From: Palsa-343 sp963817165
GTDB lineage: Bacteria > Acidobacteriota > Terriglobia > Terriglobales > Acidobacteriaceae
DNA length: 64,000 nt
Assembly: GCA_963817165.1 (NCBI GenBank)
Contig: CAWFNL010000024.1
Coordinates: forward strand, 1-64,000
Reading direction: 5' to 3'
Position 1 is the stretch's first letter. Each line of letters opens with the position of its first letter. Below, in pieces: positions 37,305 through 46,269 of this stretch. The notes beneath the pieces were generated by a model. That model was not told where the DNA came from and did no database searches. It was given only the letters and a program-made list of their open reading frames with translations. A program made the translations under genes and the position numbers.

Positions 37305-40271
37305 ATGGCGGTTCCGCAAACTTTGGTTGGGCAGACGATTGGGAACTATCGGGTGGTCGCGCTGCTGGGGAGCGGCGGGATGGGGTCCGTCTACCGGGCG
37401 GTGGACGTGCGTCTGGGGCGGGAAGTGGCGCTGAAGCAGTTGCGCCGCGAGAGTGGAGAGCGGGACGAGGCTGCGGAAGAGCGGTTCCGGCGCGAGGCGC
37501 GGGCGCTGGCGAAACTGAACCATCCGCACATTGCCGCGCTCTATGACGTAGTGGAGCAGGACGGCGCAGACACGATGGTGATGGAGTGCGTGCGAGGGCG
37601 AATCGCTGGCTGACAAGCTGGACAGGGGCGGGCAGGACGGGGGCGGGCAGGACGGGGGCGCGCTGGGCGTTCGCGAGGCGACAGAGATTGTGCGGCAGGT
37701 GGCGGAGGCGCTGGAAGAAGCGCACGCGCATGGGGTGATTCACCGGGACATTAAGCCTGCCAACGTGATGATTACGCCAAAGGGGCAGGTGAAGGTGCTG
37801 GACTTTGGCGTGGCGAAGCTGCTGGCGGCGCGGGGCGGGGACACGACGCAGTCGCTGGTGGAGACGCAGGGGGTGATTGGAACGCCTCGGTATATGTCTC
37901 CGGAGCAGGCGCTGGGTAAGGAGGTGGATGCGCGGACGGATTTGTGGAGCCTGGGGATTTTGTATTACGAGGCGCTGACGGAGGAGACGCCGTTCAACGG
38001 GAAAAGCGGCGTGGCGATTTTGCGGGCGATTTTGGATGAGCCGTTGCTGCCCCTGCGGACGCTGCGCGAGGATGTGCCGGCGCAGGCGGAGCAGATTGTG
38101 GCGCGGGCGCTGGAGAAGGATCCGGAGAAAAGGTATCCGACCGCGACCGAGATGGTGGCGGACCTGGCGCGGCTGTCGGGAACGCTGAGCGGGGCTGGTT
38201 TAGCAGCCGGTTCTGGAACGATGGCGCCGGTGGAGCGGGCCCGGGTTCCGTGGCGGTGGATGGCTTTGGTGGCGGGGCTGGCGCTGGTAGCAGTGGGTTT
38301 GGCGGGATGGGCGCTGATGCGGCGGGCGGCGGAGCGGCGATGGGCGCGGGAAGAGGCGATTCCGGAGATGGAGCGGCTGGTGGATGCGCGAAAACCGCTG
38401 GCGGCGCTGGCGGTGCTGGAGCGGGCGGAGCGCGATTTGCCAGGCGACGCGAAACTGCGGGAGGTGGCGACGGCGGATACGCGAAGGCTGGATGTGACGT
38501 CCGATCCTGCGGGCGCGACGGTGGAGATTGCCGATTATCTGGCGCCGGATGGGCCCTGGCGATTGCTGGGGACGACTCCGCTGCAAAGGAGTCCGGATCG
38601 CGAAAGGCTATTTCCGGTGGAGGGTGACGAAGAACGGCGTTGGTTCGATGGAGACGGCTCCGGAGACAGAGGCGCGGATGGATTTTGCGCTGGGGGCGGC
38701 ACAGAAGTCGGCGGCGGAGGGAATGGTGCGGGTGCCGGGCGGGTTGTGGACGACGTATGCCGGATTCATTGGCTGGGTCGGGCCGTATAACTTACCCGCG
38801 TATCAGATGGATCGGTATGAGGTGACGAACAGCGAGTTCGAGAAATTTGTGGAGAGCGGCGGATACGAGAAGGCGGCGTATTGGCCGGAGTTCGATCGCG
38901 ATGGGAAGACGGTGGATCGGGCCGCGGCGATGGCGGAGTTTCGCGACACGACGGGGCGGCCGGGGCCCGCGACGTGGGCGGGCGGACATTATCCGGAGGG
39001 TGAGGGGAATTTCCCGGTCGCGGGCGTGAGCTGGTATGAGGCGATGGCGTATGCGGCGTGGGCGGGCAAGAGCCTGCCGGTGCTGGGGCAGTGGTATAAG
39101 GCGGCTGATCCTGACATGACGGAGTACACGGCGCAGGAAAGCAACATGGGGGGAACGAAGGTCGCGGCGGTGGGGGCGTTCCACGGGCTGGGCACGTATG
39201 GGACAGAGGATACGGCGGGGAATGTTCGGGAGTGGGTGGTGAATGAGGCGGATGCGGCGATCGCGGTTCATTATGGGCGGATCGTGGCGGGAGACGCCGT
39301 ATCTGGCGATGTATCCAGAGGCGCTGACGCCGTGGGACCGTTCGGATGTGAACGGGTTGCGGTGCGTGCGGAACGATGCGCCGGTTCCGGCGGCCGCGGC
39401 GGGGTTGATTCCACGGGTGAATCGGGATTTTGCGCGGTATAAGCCGGCCAGCGACGAGGTTTTTCGGGCTTATGGTCTGCTGTATGCGTATTCAAAATCG
39501 CCGCTGAACGTCCAGGACGGCGGCGTGGTGCGAGGAGACGGAGGACTGGAAAGAGGAGAAGGTCACGTTCGACACGGCGTATGGGGAACGCATGGCGGCG
39601 TATCTGTTTTCTGCCGAAGCGGGTGAAGCCGCCGTATCAGACGGTGTTGTTCTTCCCCAGCGCGCGGGTAATGTTTCAGCCGCCGGACTCGAGCCATTTG
39701 GGAGACCTGCAGTTCTTCGATTACATCGTGCAGAGCGGGCGGGCGGTGATGTATCCGGTGTATCAGGACACCTACGAGCGGCGGCTGACCTATCACCTGC
39801 CGGACGGCCTGCAGAGCGTGGAGCTGACGACGGAGTGGTATAAGGATGCGGCGCGGGCGATGGATTACCTGGATACGCGGAAGGACATCGATCATGCGAA
39901 GGCTGGCGTATCTGGGGGTGAGCATGGGTGCAGCGGACGGCGTGATTGTGTCGACGCTGCTGCAGGATCGGCTGAAGACGGCGATTTATCTGGATGGCGG
40001 ATATTTTCTGGGAGCGCCGGCGGCAGGCGGAGACCAGGCGGATTTTGCGCCGCGGATGAAGAAGCCGGTGCTGATGGTGAATGGGCGGTATGACTATACG
40101 TTTCCGGTGGAGACGGCGCAGGATCCGATGTTCGCGATGCTGGGGACGCCGGCGGGGGACAAGCAGCATGTGGTGCTGGATACGCCGCACGATGTGACGG
40201 AGCGGCGGCCGCAGCTGGTAGCGGCGGTGCTGGACTGGCTGGACAGGTATTTGGGGCGGGTGGGCGAGTAG
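37305..40271 (+). CDS. Ser/Thr protein kinase - FGE-like - alpha/beta hydrolase fusion (several frameshifts)
   Basis: Reconstructed about 985 aa. Residues 1-275: Hanks-type kinase (P-loop 'LLGSGGMGSVYRA', VALK Lys, 'HRDIKPANVM', 'DFGVAKLL', 'GTPRYMSPEQ'). TM helix in 'WMALVAGLALVAVGLAGWAL'. Then a PEGA-like segment ('RLDVTSDPAGATVEIADY'), an FGE/SUMF1 domain ('MVRVPGG...YQMDRYEVTNSEFEKFVESGGY', 'PVAGVSWYEAMAYAAWAGK', 'TAGNVREWVVN', 'FIMGGSWRETPYLAMYPEAL'), and a dienelactone-hydrolase-like domain with nucleophile 'LGVSMGAADG' and late His in 'DTPHDVTER'. The frame breaks near 37600, 38620, 39270, 39530, 39600 and 39900. Domain order is intact, so it is probably one working gene. The kinase would sense or signal from the membrane with the FGE and hydrolase parts outside (inference). 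Confidence 0.82.
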
Positions 40272-40397
40272 CTGGTGGCTGGCTGCGTGTAGCAGGTGGC
40301 TGGAGTACTCGCCTTGAGCTTTGCATGTGTGATCTTGCCTTTATCGGCTCGTTCGCCCGGAAATTAATCTCCAACTCCCGTGCGTGCGAGGGACAGC

Positions 40398-40426
40398 TTG
40401 ACCGCTGTTGCAATCGCCCCTACGAT
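40398..40426 (+). promoter_or_regulatory. Promoter of kinase 2, predicted leaderless
   Basis: TTGACC (40398-40403), 17-bp spacer, TACGAT (40421-40426), 8 nt to the ATG at 40435. Same boxes and spacing as kinase 1, although the first part of the spacer differs, so the promoter elements are conserved beyond simple duplication. Confidence 0.65.
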
Positions 40427-40434
40427 GCAGGGGC

Positions 40435-43014
40435 ATGGCGTCCCCTTCCACATTGATCGGCCAGACGATTGGGAACTATCGGGTGATCGCGCTGCTGGGG
40501 AGCGGCGGGATGGGCTCGGTCTACCGGGCGGTGGACGTGCGTCTGGGGCGGGAGGTGGCGCTGAAGGTGCTGCGGCGCGAGGGGCTGGAGCGGGATGCGG
40601 AGAGCGAAGAGCGGTTCCGGCGGGAGGCGCGGGCGCTGGCGAAACTGAACCATCCGCATATTGCGGCTTTATACGACGTGGTGGAGCAGGATGGCTTCGA
40701 CACAATTGTGATGGAGTGCGTGCCGGGCGAGTCGCTGGCGGCGAAGCTGGATGCTGGTGCGCTGGGAGTGCGGGAGGCGACGGGGATTATTCGCCAGGTG
40801 GCGGAGGCGCTGGAGGAAGCGCACGCGCAGGGGGTGATCCACCGGGATATTAAGCCGGCCAACGTGATGATTACGCCGAAGGGACAGGCGAAGGTCCTGG
40901 ACTTTGGGGTGGCGAAGCTGCTGGCGGCGCGGGGCGGGGACACGACGCAGTCCCTGGTGGAGACGCAGGGCGTGATTGGAACGCCTCGGTATATGTCTCC
41001 GGAGCAGGCGCTGGGCAAGGAGGTGGATGCGCGGACGGATTTGTGGAGTCTGGGCGTGCTTTATTACGAGGCGCTGACCGATGAGACCCCGTTTAACGGC
41101 AACAGCGGTGTGGCGATTCTGCGGGCGATTGCGGATGACCCGGCGCCGCCGGTGCGGGAGCTGCGCGAGGATGTGCCGGCGCTGGCGGAGCAGGTTGTGA
41201 CGCGGGCGCTCGAGAAGGATCCGGAGCTGCGATACCAGAACGCGCGGGATTTTGCTGCGGATTTACGGCGGGTGGAGCGCGATTTGGAGACCGGCCCGCA
41301 GAAAGTGCCGCGGACGAGGACCGGAAGTGGAAGAGTTGGAGAAGGAAGCGGGCTGCGCAACCGTGGGCTGGTGACAGGCAGCGCGGTTTTGGGAGGGCTG
41401 CTGTTGGTGGCGGCGGTCATCTCGCTGACGCCAGCGCGGGTGACAGGACCGCTGGAGTCGAAGCAAATCACGTTTTCCAATGAAGATAAGCAGGGTCCGC
41501 TGCTGACCGATGGACCGCGACTCTATTTCCAGAGCCGCAACATCCCTTCGGAGATGGCGGCGAGCGGAGGCGTGATCGCGCCGATCGCGGGACTGAGCCA
41601 GGGAATGTATCTGGTGGATACGTCCGCGGATGGATCGAAGGTGCTGGTGTGGATGGCGGACCTGAACGATGAGACCGGGCGCGGATGGCTGCTGGTGGGT
41701 TCAAGCCTTGGAGGGGCATGGCGAAAGATCGGCAGCCACACTTCAAACCAGATAGCGCGGTGGTCGCCGGATGGGAAGGCCATCTATTTTGTGGACAGGA
41801 TCCAGATATGGGAGATGGATGAAGACGGCGGGAATGTGCGGCACTTGTGGAATCCGCCTGCGCAGCCCGTCGATCTGGAACTGTCTCCGGACGGCAAAGA
41901 GATGTCGGTGACGCTGTCGTCGTCGTCGACGCGCCTGTGGCAAGTGGATAGCGACGGAAAGAATCCCCGGCCGCTGGCCCTGGATTGGCCGCGGGATGCA
42001 GATGAGGGGTACGGACGGTGGACGCCGGACGGGCGGCATTTCGTTTTCACCTCCGACCGAGAGGGCCGCGGCAATATTTATGAAGTGGTGGCGCCGCGGT
42101 GGTTTGCATTCTGGAAAAAGCCGCAAGCGGTGCGCATCACGGGAAACCAGATCAACACGACGGATGCTGCACCGGCGCGGGACAGCCGGAGCCTGTTTGT
42201 GCTGGGGCGGCTGGAAACCGGGACGAGCCTGGTGCTCGATCCGCGGAGTGAGAAGCTGGTGCCGTTTCTGGGTGGCCTCTCCGCGCTGCAGTTTGTGGTT
42301 TCGCCGGACCGGCAATGGATGGCGTACACGGACTATCCGAGCGGACACCTTTGGAAGAGCCGGCTGGATGGCAGTGGGGCGGTGCAGCTGACCAATGCGC
42401 CGGCTTATATGCTGCAGTGGTCACCGGATGGGCAGTGGATAGCGTATTCCGACTGGAACAAGATCTATCGTGTTTCAGCGGACGGTGGGGCGCCGGACAA
42501 GCTCATAGAAAGCGGCCACCACGAAGTCATGCCGACCTGGTTTCCGGATGGGAAGTCGATCGCCTTCAACCGATTCGATTTCGCCGATAACCCTGACGGC
42601 ATGTTCGTGGTGGATGTGGCCAGCCGGAAGGTGACTCCGCTGGCGGGGGCGGAGAAATACTATGTGGCCTGCTGGTCGCCGGACGGAAAGAGTCTGGTGG
42701 CGATGGCGCGCAATCCATTGCGGATGATGATTTACACGACGGCGAGCGGGAAATGGCGGGAGTTGCGGAGGTTCGACGCACCGTGGGGCTACTACGCCTG
42801 GGCGCCGGACAGCCGGAGCATCTACTTCGACCAGACGGAGACGCTGCCCGGGCTGTACCGGCTGTCGGTGCCGAGTGGGGCATGGCAGAGGATCGGGGAT
42901 ATTCCGGGCATGGGCAGCGTGTCGGATGCGTTTGTGAGCGTGACGGCCGACGGGCAGCCAGCGGTGATGAACCATACCGGGGTGGCGCAGGTTTACTCTC
43001 TCGCGTGGAAGTAA
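40435..43014 (+). CDS. Ser/Thr protein kinase with extracytoplasmic TolB-like beta-propeller
   Basis: About 859 aa, intact. Kinase domain (residues about 15-285) nearly identical to kinase 1 ('HRDIKPANVM', 'DFGVAKLLAARGGDTTQSLVETQGVIGTPRYMSPEQALGKE'). One TM helix (about 315-335). Then WD40-like/TolB propeller repeats rich in 'WSPDGK', 'SPDRQWMAY', 'WFPDGKSIAF'. The N-terminal half must come from a tandem duplication with kinase 1, while the C-terminal half is unrelated to it. A scrap of the kinase 1 hydrolase end persists just after the stop (43018-43085). Acidobacterial kinases of this type are thought to sense extracellular ligands. Confidence 0.93.
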   Translation: MASPSTLIGQTIGNYRVIALLGSGGMGSVYRAVDVRLGREVALKVLRREGLERDAESEERFRREARALAKLNHPHIAALYDVVEQDGFDTIVMECVPGESLAAKLDAGALGVREATGIIRQVAEALEEAHAQGVIHRDIKPANVMITPKGQAKVLDFGVAKLLAARGGDTTQSLVETQGVIGTPRYMSPEQALGKEVDARTDLWSLGVLYYEALTDETPFNGNSGVAILRAIADDPAPPVRELREDVPALAEQVVTRALEKDPELRYQNARDFAADLRRVERDLETGPQKVPRTRTGSGRVGEGSGLRNRGLVTGSAVLGGLLLVAAVISLTPARVTGPLESKQITFSNEDKQGPLLTDGPRLYFQSRNIPSEMAASGGVIAPIAGLSQGMYLVDTSADGSKVLVWMADLNDETGRGWLLVGSSLGGAWRKIGSHTSNQIARWSPDGKAIYFVDRIQIWEMDEDGGNVRHLWNPPAQPVDLELSPDGKEMSVTLSSSSTRLWQVDSDGKNPRPLALDWPRDADEGYGRWTPDGRHFVFTSDREGRGNIYEVVAPRWFAFWKKPQAVRITGNQINTTDAAPARDSRSLFVLGRLETGTSLVLDPRSEKLVPFLGGLSALQFVVSPDRQWMAYTDYPSGHLWKSRLDGSGAVQLTNAPAYMLQWSPDGQWIAYSDWNKIYRVSADGGAPDKLIESGHHEVMPTWFPDGKSIAFNRFDFADNPDGMFVVDVASRKVTPLAGAEKYYVACWSPDGKSLVAMARNPLRMMIYTTASGKWRELRRFDAPWGYYAWAPDSRSIYFDQTETLPGLYRLSVPSGAWQRIGDIPGMGSVSDAFVSVTADGQPAVMNHTGVAQVYSLAWK

Positions 43015-43017
43015 GGG

Positions 43018-43085
43018 CGGCGGCCGCAGATGGTGGCGGCGGTGCTGGGGTGGCTGGACCGGTATTTGGGGCGGGTGGGGGAGTA
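43018..43085 (+). pseudogene. Remnant of an alpha/beta-hydrolase C-terminus after kinase 2
   Basis: Translates as 'RRPQMVAAVLGWLDRYLG' plus RVGE and a stop, against 'RRPQLVAAVLDWLDRYLG' plus RVGE and stop at the end of kinase 1 (40204-40271). DNA identity is about 90% and goes on into the CTGGTGG-type tail. It shows that the whole kinase 1 gene was duplicated and that the middle of the copy was replaced by a beta-propeller. Confidence 0.85.
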
Positions 43086-43816
43086 GGTGGTGGCTGGTCG
43101 CTGGTCGCTGGTGGCTGGTCGCTGGTGGCCTTTTTGGTTCGTAAATCCCCCATTTCCCTACCCCTCCCCCTCCCCCTGTTTTTTTCGTATGTGTATGTAA
43201 ATAATTGACTTATGTTTCTTGATTTTTCGTAAGTGTATAAAAACAAGGTGGTTATCTGGACTTATTCGCGTAAGTGCAGAAAGCAAAGAACTTAGCGGTT
43301 CCCCATTTTATTCCGGTGGCTGGTTGTTGACGTTGCGGCTAGTAGGGGTCTGCTCTTCCCTGTTCTCCCCTGACGGTGGCGCCGACTGCCGGCGAGTGCT
43401 GCTGCGCCGGTTGGGGGGCGGGGGTTGTTTTCCGATTTTCGGGTGCATGTGAAAAGGGATCGCCGAGGCGATCCCTTCCCATTGTTTTTAGGGTAGGGGT
43501 TGGTGGGATTGGGGGCAAGAGGATTTTGGGGGTTGGGGGTTACGGAGGTACTTTGTCGGGGACGACGCACAGCAGGCCCCTCAAACAGTTCTGTGGCGCT
43601 TCGATTAGTGCATTGGCCTGATACCGCCATTCGAGGCGCACCATTCCTTCCGGGAAGCCGACTTGTCAGGACCAATCCGGCGTCGGTGAGTGCATTGGCG
43701 ATTTACCACCAAGCGACATGGACTCGACAAATCATAACTCTCCGAAGTTCACCGAATGTGTCTCGCGGGAGCTTGCCTCTTCCCAGAGAGGTCAACCATG
43801 GGATTTTCGACTGGTG
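43086..43816. other. 730-bp intergenic region: short repeats, AT-rich block and hairpin
   Basis: Holds CTGGTCG/CTGGTGG heptamer repeats (43086-43130), an unusually AT-rich block (43180-43270) with three related phrases TTCGTATGTGTA, TTCGTAAGTGTA and TCGCGTAAGTGC, a perfect 11-bp hairpin (43454-43477), and a possible degenerate dispersed repeat (43633-43662). No open frame here has a ribosome site. Confidence 0.6.
43454..43477. other. Perfect 11-bp hairpin
   Basis: AAGGGATCGCC-GA-GGCGATCCCTT. It is a strong stem without an immediate T run; it could end kinase 2 transcription or serve as a repeat element. Confidence 0.5.
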
Positions 43817-44188
43817 TCACTTGGCCGAGGTTTTCCGAACGGGTGCATTGACCCGAACGAGGAAACGATCACCCCATTTCTGCATCGCTTGAATCAGTTC
43901 ACGAAGCGATTCCCCGGCAGGTGACAGCGAGTACTCCACCTTCGGTGGAACGACTGGATAGACCTCACGGACTATTACCTCATCTCGCTCCAGTTCTCGA
44001 AGCTGGGCGGTGAGGATGCGGGGGCTCAGGTTCGGCTTCAACTTCTGAAGCTGATTGAAGCGCAGCGTCCCATGTTGCATAAGGTGGTGGAGAATGAGCC
44101 CCTTCCACTTTCCCCCGACCACTTCTAAACAGGCCTCGACGCCGCAGCCGGTTTCCAGTTCGTATTCTTTGAAACGACGCTTCGTCAC
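43817..44188 (-). CDS. HxlR-family transcriptional regulator
   Basis: 123 aa, GTG at 44188 with GAGGAG upstream. Winged helix typical of HxlR/YodB: 'CLEVVGGKWKGLILHHLMQHGTLRFNQLQKLKPNLSPRILTAQLRELERDEVIVREVY...VEYSLSPAGESL'. Cys residues near the N-terminus ('TGCGVEACLE') match the redox/electrophile-sensing Cys of YodB/QorR. It is divergent from a quinone-reductase-like gene, with a palindrome between them. Confidence 0.94.
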   Translation of the reverse strand: MTKRRFKEYELETGCGVEACLEVVGGKWKGLILHHLMQHGTLRFNQLQKLKPNLSPRILTAQLRELERDEVIVREVYPVVPPKVEYSLSPAGESLRELIQAMQKWGDRFLVRVNAPVRKTSAK

Positions 44189-44204
44189 GGCTGCTCCTCA
44201 CTAC

Positions 44205-44222
44205 ACTATCTTTTTTGATAGT
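44205..44222. promoter_or_regulatory. HxlR operator palindrome
   Basis: ACTATC-TTTTTT-GATAGT, a perfect 6+6 inverted repeat 16 bp before the hxlR start, in the shared promoter region. YodB/QorR-type sites are of the form TACTAT...ATAGTA, so autoregulation and control of the oxidoreductase are likely. Confidence 0.75.
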
Positions 44223-44318
44223 ACATCACATATTTGTAAGTACCATTATTTCTGCATCTTAGAAGCTTCAGTCTTCATCTCTTTAGGGAGTCAGGATGTA
44301 CCACCCAGAGGAAGCCAA

Positions 44319-45107
44319 ATGCAGAAGACTGTTTTGCTGATCCATGCTCACCCAGAGCCTACGTCCCTAACACGCACGCTCGTGGAAGCCGCCAAGACAA
44401 GCTTGCTTGCGTCTGGACATCGCGTTCTCGAAAGCGATCTATACGCGATGAACTGGAAAGCGGTCTTCGATGCGGCTGACTTTCCTCAGCGAGTGAACGA
44501 GGACCGACTGTGCTTCGTCAGCGAATCCGGGAACGCATATGCGAAGCGCGCGCAAACTCAGGACGTGGAGGACGAACAAGCCAAGCTGCGCCAGGCAGAC
44601 GCTATCGTCTTTCAATTTCCGATATGGTGGTTCAGCTTTCCGGCGATCCTGAAAGGCTGGGTTGACCGCGTCTTTGCGTACGGGTTGGCCTACGGATACA
44701 AGGATGCTGGGAATCAACACCGCTATGGAGAAGGCGGCTTTGCGGGCAAACGGGCACTGCTCTCCGTCACAGTTGGTGGTCCTTTTGAGGATTATGGTGC
44801 GCGCGGTATCAACGGTTCGCTAGAGCAGATCCTCTTTCCCATCACTCACGGAACCTTGTTCTTCTCCGGCATGGAAGTGCTGCCCACATTTGCCGTCTAT
44901 GGCACCGGTCGTCTTAGCGAAGCAGAGACCGGGCTCGCTATAGAGGGACTGAACAATCGGCTCGATGGATTGTTCACCGATGCACCGATACCGTTTCGTG
45001 CCCAAAACAGCGGGGATTACCAGGATAAACATCAGCTTGCGGCGGAGATAGCTCCCGGACGAACCGGTATTGTTGCCCATCACGCAGAACCTGATCTCTT
45101 TGTTTGA
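44319..45107 (+). CDS. Flavodoxin-like NAD(P)H-dependent oxidoreductase (quinone reductase type)
   Basis: 262 aa, ATG at 44319 after GAGG; a longer frame would run through the regulator's promoter. Flavodoxin-like fold: 'VLLIHAHPEPTSLTRTLVEAAKTSLLASGHRVLESDLYAM', 'ADAIVFQFPIWWFSFPAILKGWVDRVFAYGLAYG' (FMN-binding PxWW-type loop) and 'RALLSVTVGGPFEDYGARG'. NQO1/MdaB-like enzymes reduce quinones by two electrons and protect against electrophiles, which fits control by a Cys-containing HxlR regulator. Confidence 0.93.
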   Translation: MQKTVLLIHAHPEPTSLTRTLVEAAKTSLLASGHRVLESDLYAMNWKAVFDAADFPQRVNEDRLCFVSESGNAYAKRAQTQDVEDEQAKLRQADAIVFQFPIWWFSFPAILKGWVDRVFAYGLAYGYKDAGNQHRYGEGGFAGKRALLSVTVGGPFEDYGARGINGSLEQILFPITHGTLFFSGMEVLPTFAVYGTGRLSEAETGLAIEGLNNRLDGLFTDAPIPFRAQNSGDYQDKHQLAAEIAPGRTGIVAHHAEPDLFV

Positions 45108-45466
45108 GGTTCACACTGCATCTGAATCGGTCATCTTGTTTACTTGAGGCGCAGAGCAGAGCTAACGGGATCACGTGTCGGTTCCACCTCGATAGGTAAG
45201 TGAGGCCTTATTGTTTTTACGAAGCACGGGCGATGGTGGAAACTCAAATAGCGAGAGCAGGCCGATGCACTCATTGAGTCTGGATTAGTCCCGATAAACG
45301 CCGTTCTCGTCAGCGGATAGAAGAGCCTTCCGCTGGCGCGTCTTGATGAGCGCCAAATCGCCGAGGCACTCGGCGAGAACTCTCTTGATGGAATCAGGGA
45401 ATTTCCAGGTTTCCAGGCTCTTTGTGAGTGGCCGGCAATCCGAAATTTGGAGGCCTTTGTTCGCAG
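45108..45466. other. 360-bp region without a supported gene
   Basis: Lower in GC than its surroundings. Frames are short and broken on both strands. I cannot identify a remnant or repeat here. Confidence 0.45.
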
Positions 45467-45877
45467 CTATGAACGCTGGAGGAGGCGTTCGCTGTGTATT
45501 TCTTCATCTTTGAAGAACGCGAGTTTGCCGGGGACACAGGACAGGATCGTTCCCCGCTGCGCTCCCCAGGTTTCCTCCATGGCGTCTTCGAGGTTGAGTT
45601 CTCGCCCATCCATCGAAACGCGTTCAGAAATCACCCAGACGGTTCGTCCCGCGCCCATTGATCGCAAGAGGGCGACCAGTTCGGCGGCGGTGTGGGCCAC
45701 GTTCGACGGGATGGGGTGAGCAAACCTCTCATCCAGCCACTTGAAATGTGGCAAGTCATCTCTAAATTTCTGCCGGCGAGCGGGGTGAGAGAGAAGGAAG
45801 GTGCAACGCTCTTGTCTCCCCTTGAGAATGAACGCGCGAACGAACTCCTGCTCGTGGATTGGGAGGCTCTCCGGCAT
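45467..45877 (-). CDS. Hypothetical protein
   Basis: 136 aa, ATG at 45877 without a strong ribosome site. The composition is that of a soluble globular protein: 'FVRAFILKGRQERCTFLLSHPARRQKFRDDLPHFKWLDERF' then 'AAELVALLRSMGAGRTVWVISE' and 'EETWGAQRGTILSCVPGKLAFFKDEE'. The latter half alternates strands and helices. No known family recognised; no operon partner. Confidence 0.6.
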   Translation of the reverse strand: MPESLPIHEQEFVRAFILKGRQERCTFLLSHPARRQKFRDDLPHFKWLDERFAHPIPSNVAHTAAELVALLRSMGAGRTVWVISERVSMDGRELNLEDAMEETWGAQRGTILSCVPGKLAFFKDEEIHSERLLQRS

Positions 45878-46269
45878 TTCACGATCATAAGCGGCGACGG
45901 GGCCGGGTCACTGGCATTCCGGAGAAATAGATCGACCAGGGATGTACCCGATTTCGGCCTGATTTTGCACGGTTTATGGGGGTCCTTTTTGGGGGGTTCC
46001 GCGTGCTAAAATAGAGATGTAACAGCGACCCCTAAATCCTTCGATTTTCAGTTGTTTTGCTCGTGTCGCGAGGGGGTTGGGGAGCGTCTGTTGCGGGCGG
46101 TTTTTCTGGGGCGAATTTCGTTCGCTCTGGATGACGGCCAGGGACAAAGGCGGACGCGCTTCGCGCGTTTCCCACATCTGCCAAAACCGGGCAGAAATGG
46201 GGCACCCGGTTTTGTTCGAGATGACATTTTTGTTTGGGTCCCCACCAGTAACCGAATGACCGGAGTTTC
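45878..46269. other. Upstream region of gyrB, contains a dispersed repeat
   Basis: 392 bp without a gene. It holds dispersed-repeat copy 2 (46143-46209) about 60 bp before gyrB. A gyrB promoter is expected but no clear -35/-10 pair stands out. Confidence 0.45.
46143..46209. repeat. Dispersed intergenic repeat, copy 2
   Basis: Matches 37094-37166: ACAAAGGCGGACGCGC core, GCGCGTTTCCCAC, then CTGCCAAAACCGGGCAG hairpin and AAATGGGGC. Both copies are in the same orientation. Confidence 0.75.

Noticed and set aside
43454..43477. Intrinsic terminator of kinase 2
   Set aside because: The stem is perfect but lies 440 bp after the stop and lacks an adjacent T run, so it is listed only as a hairpin.
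43500..43892. 130-codon plus-strand frame
   Set aside because: Overlaps the 3' end of the HxlR gene, with low-complexity Gly/Arg sequence and no start signal.
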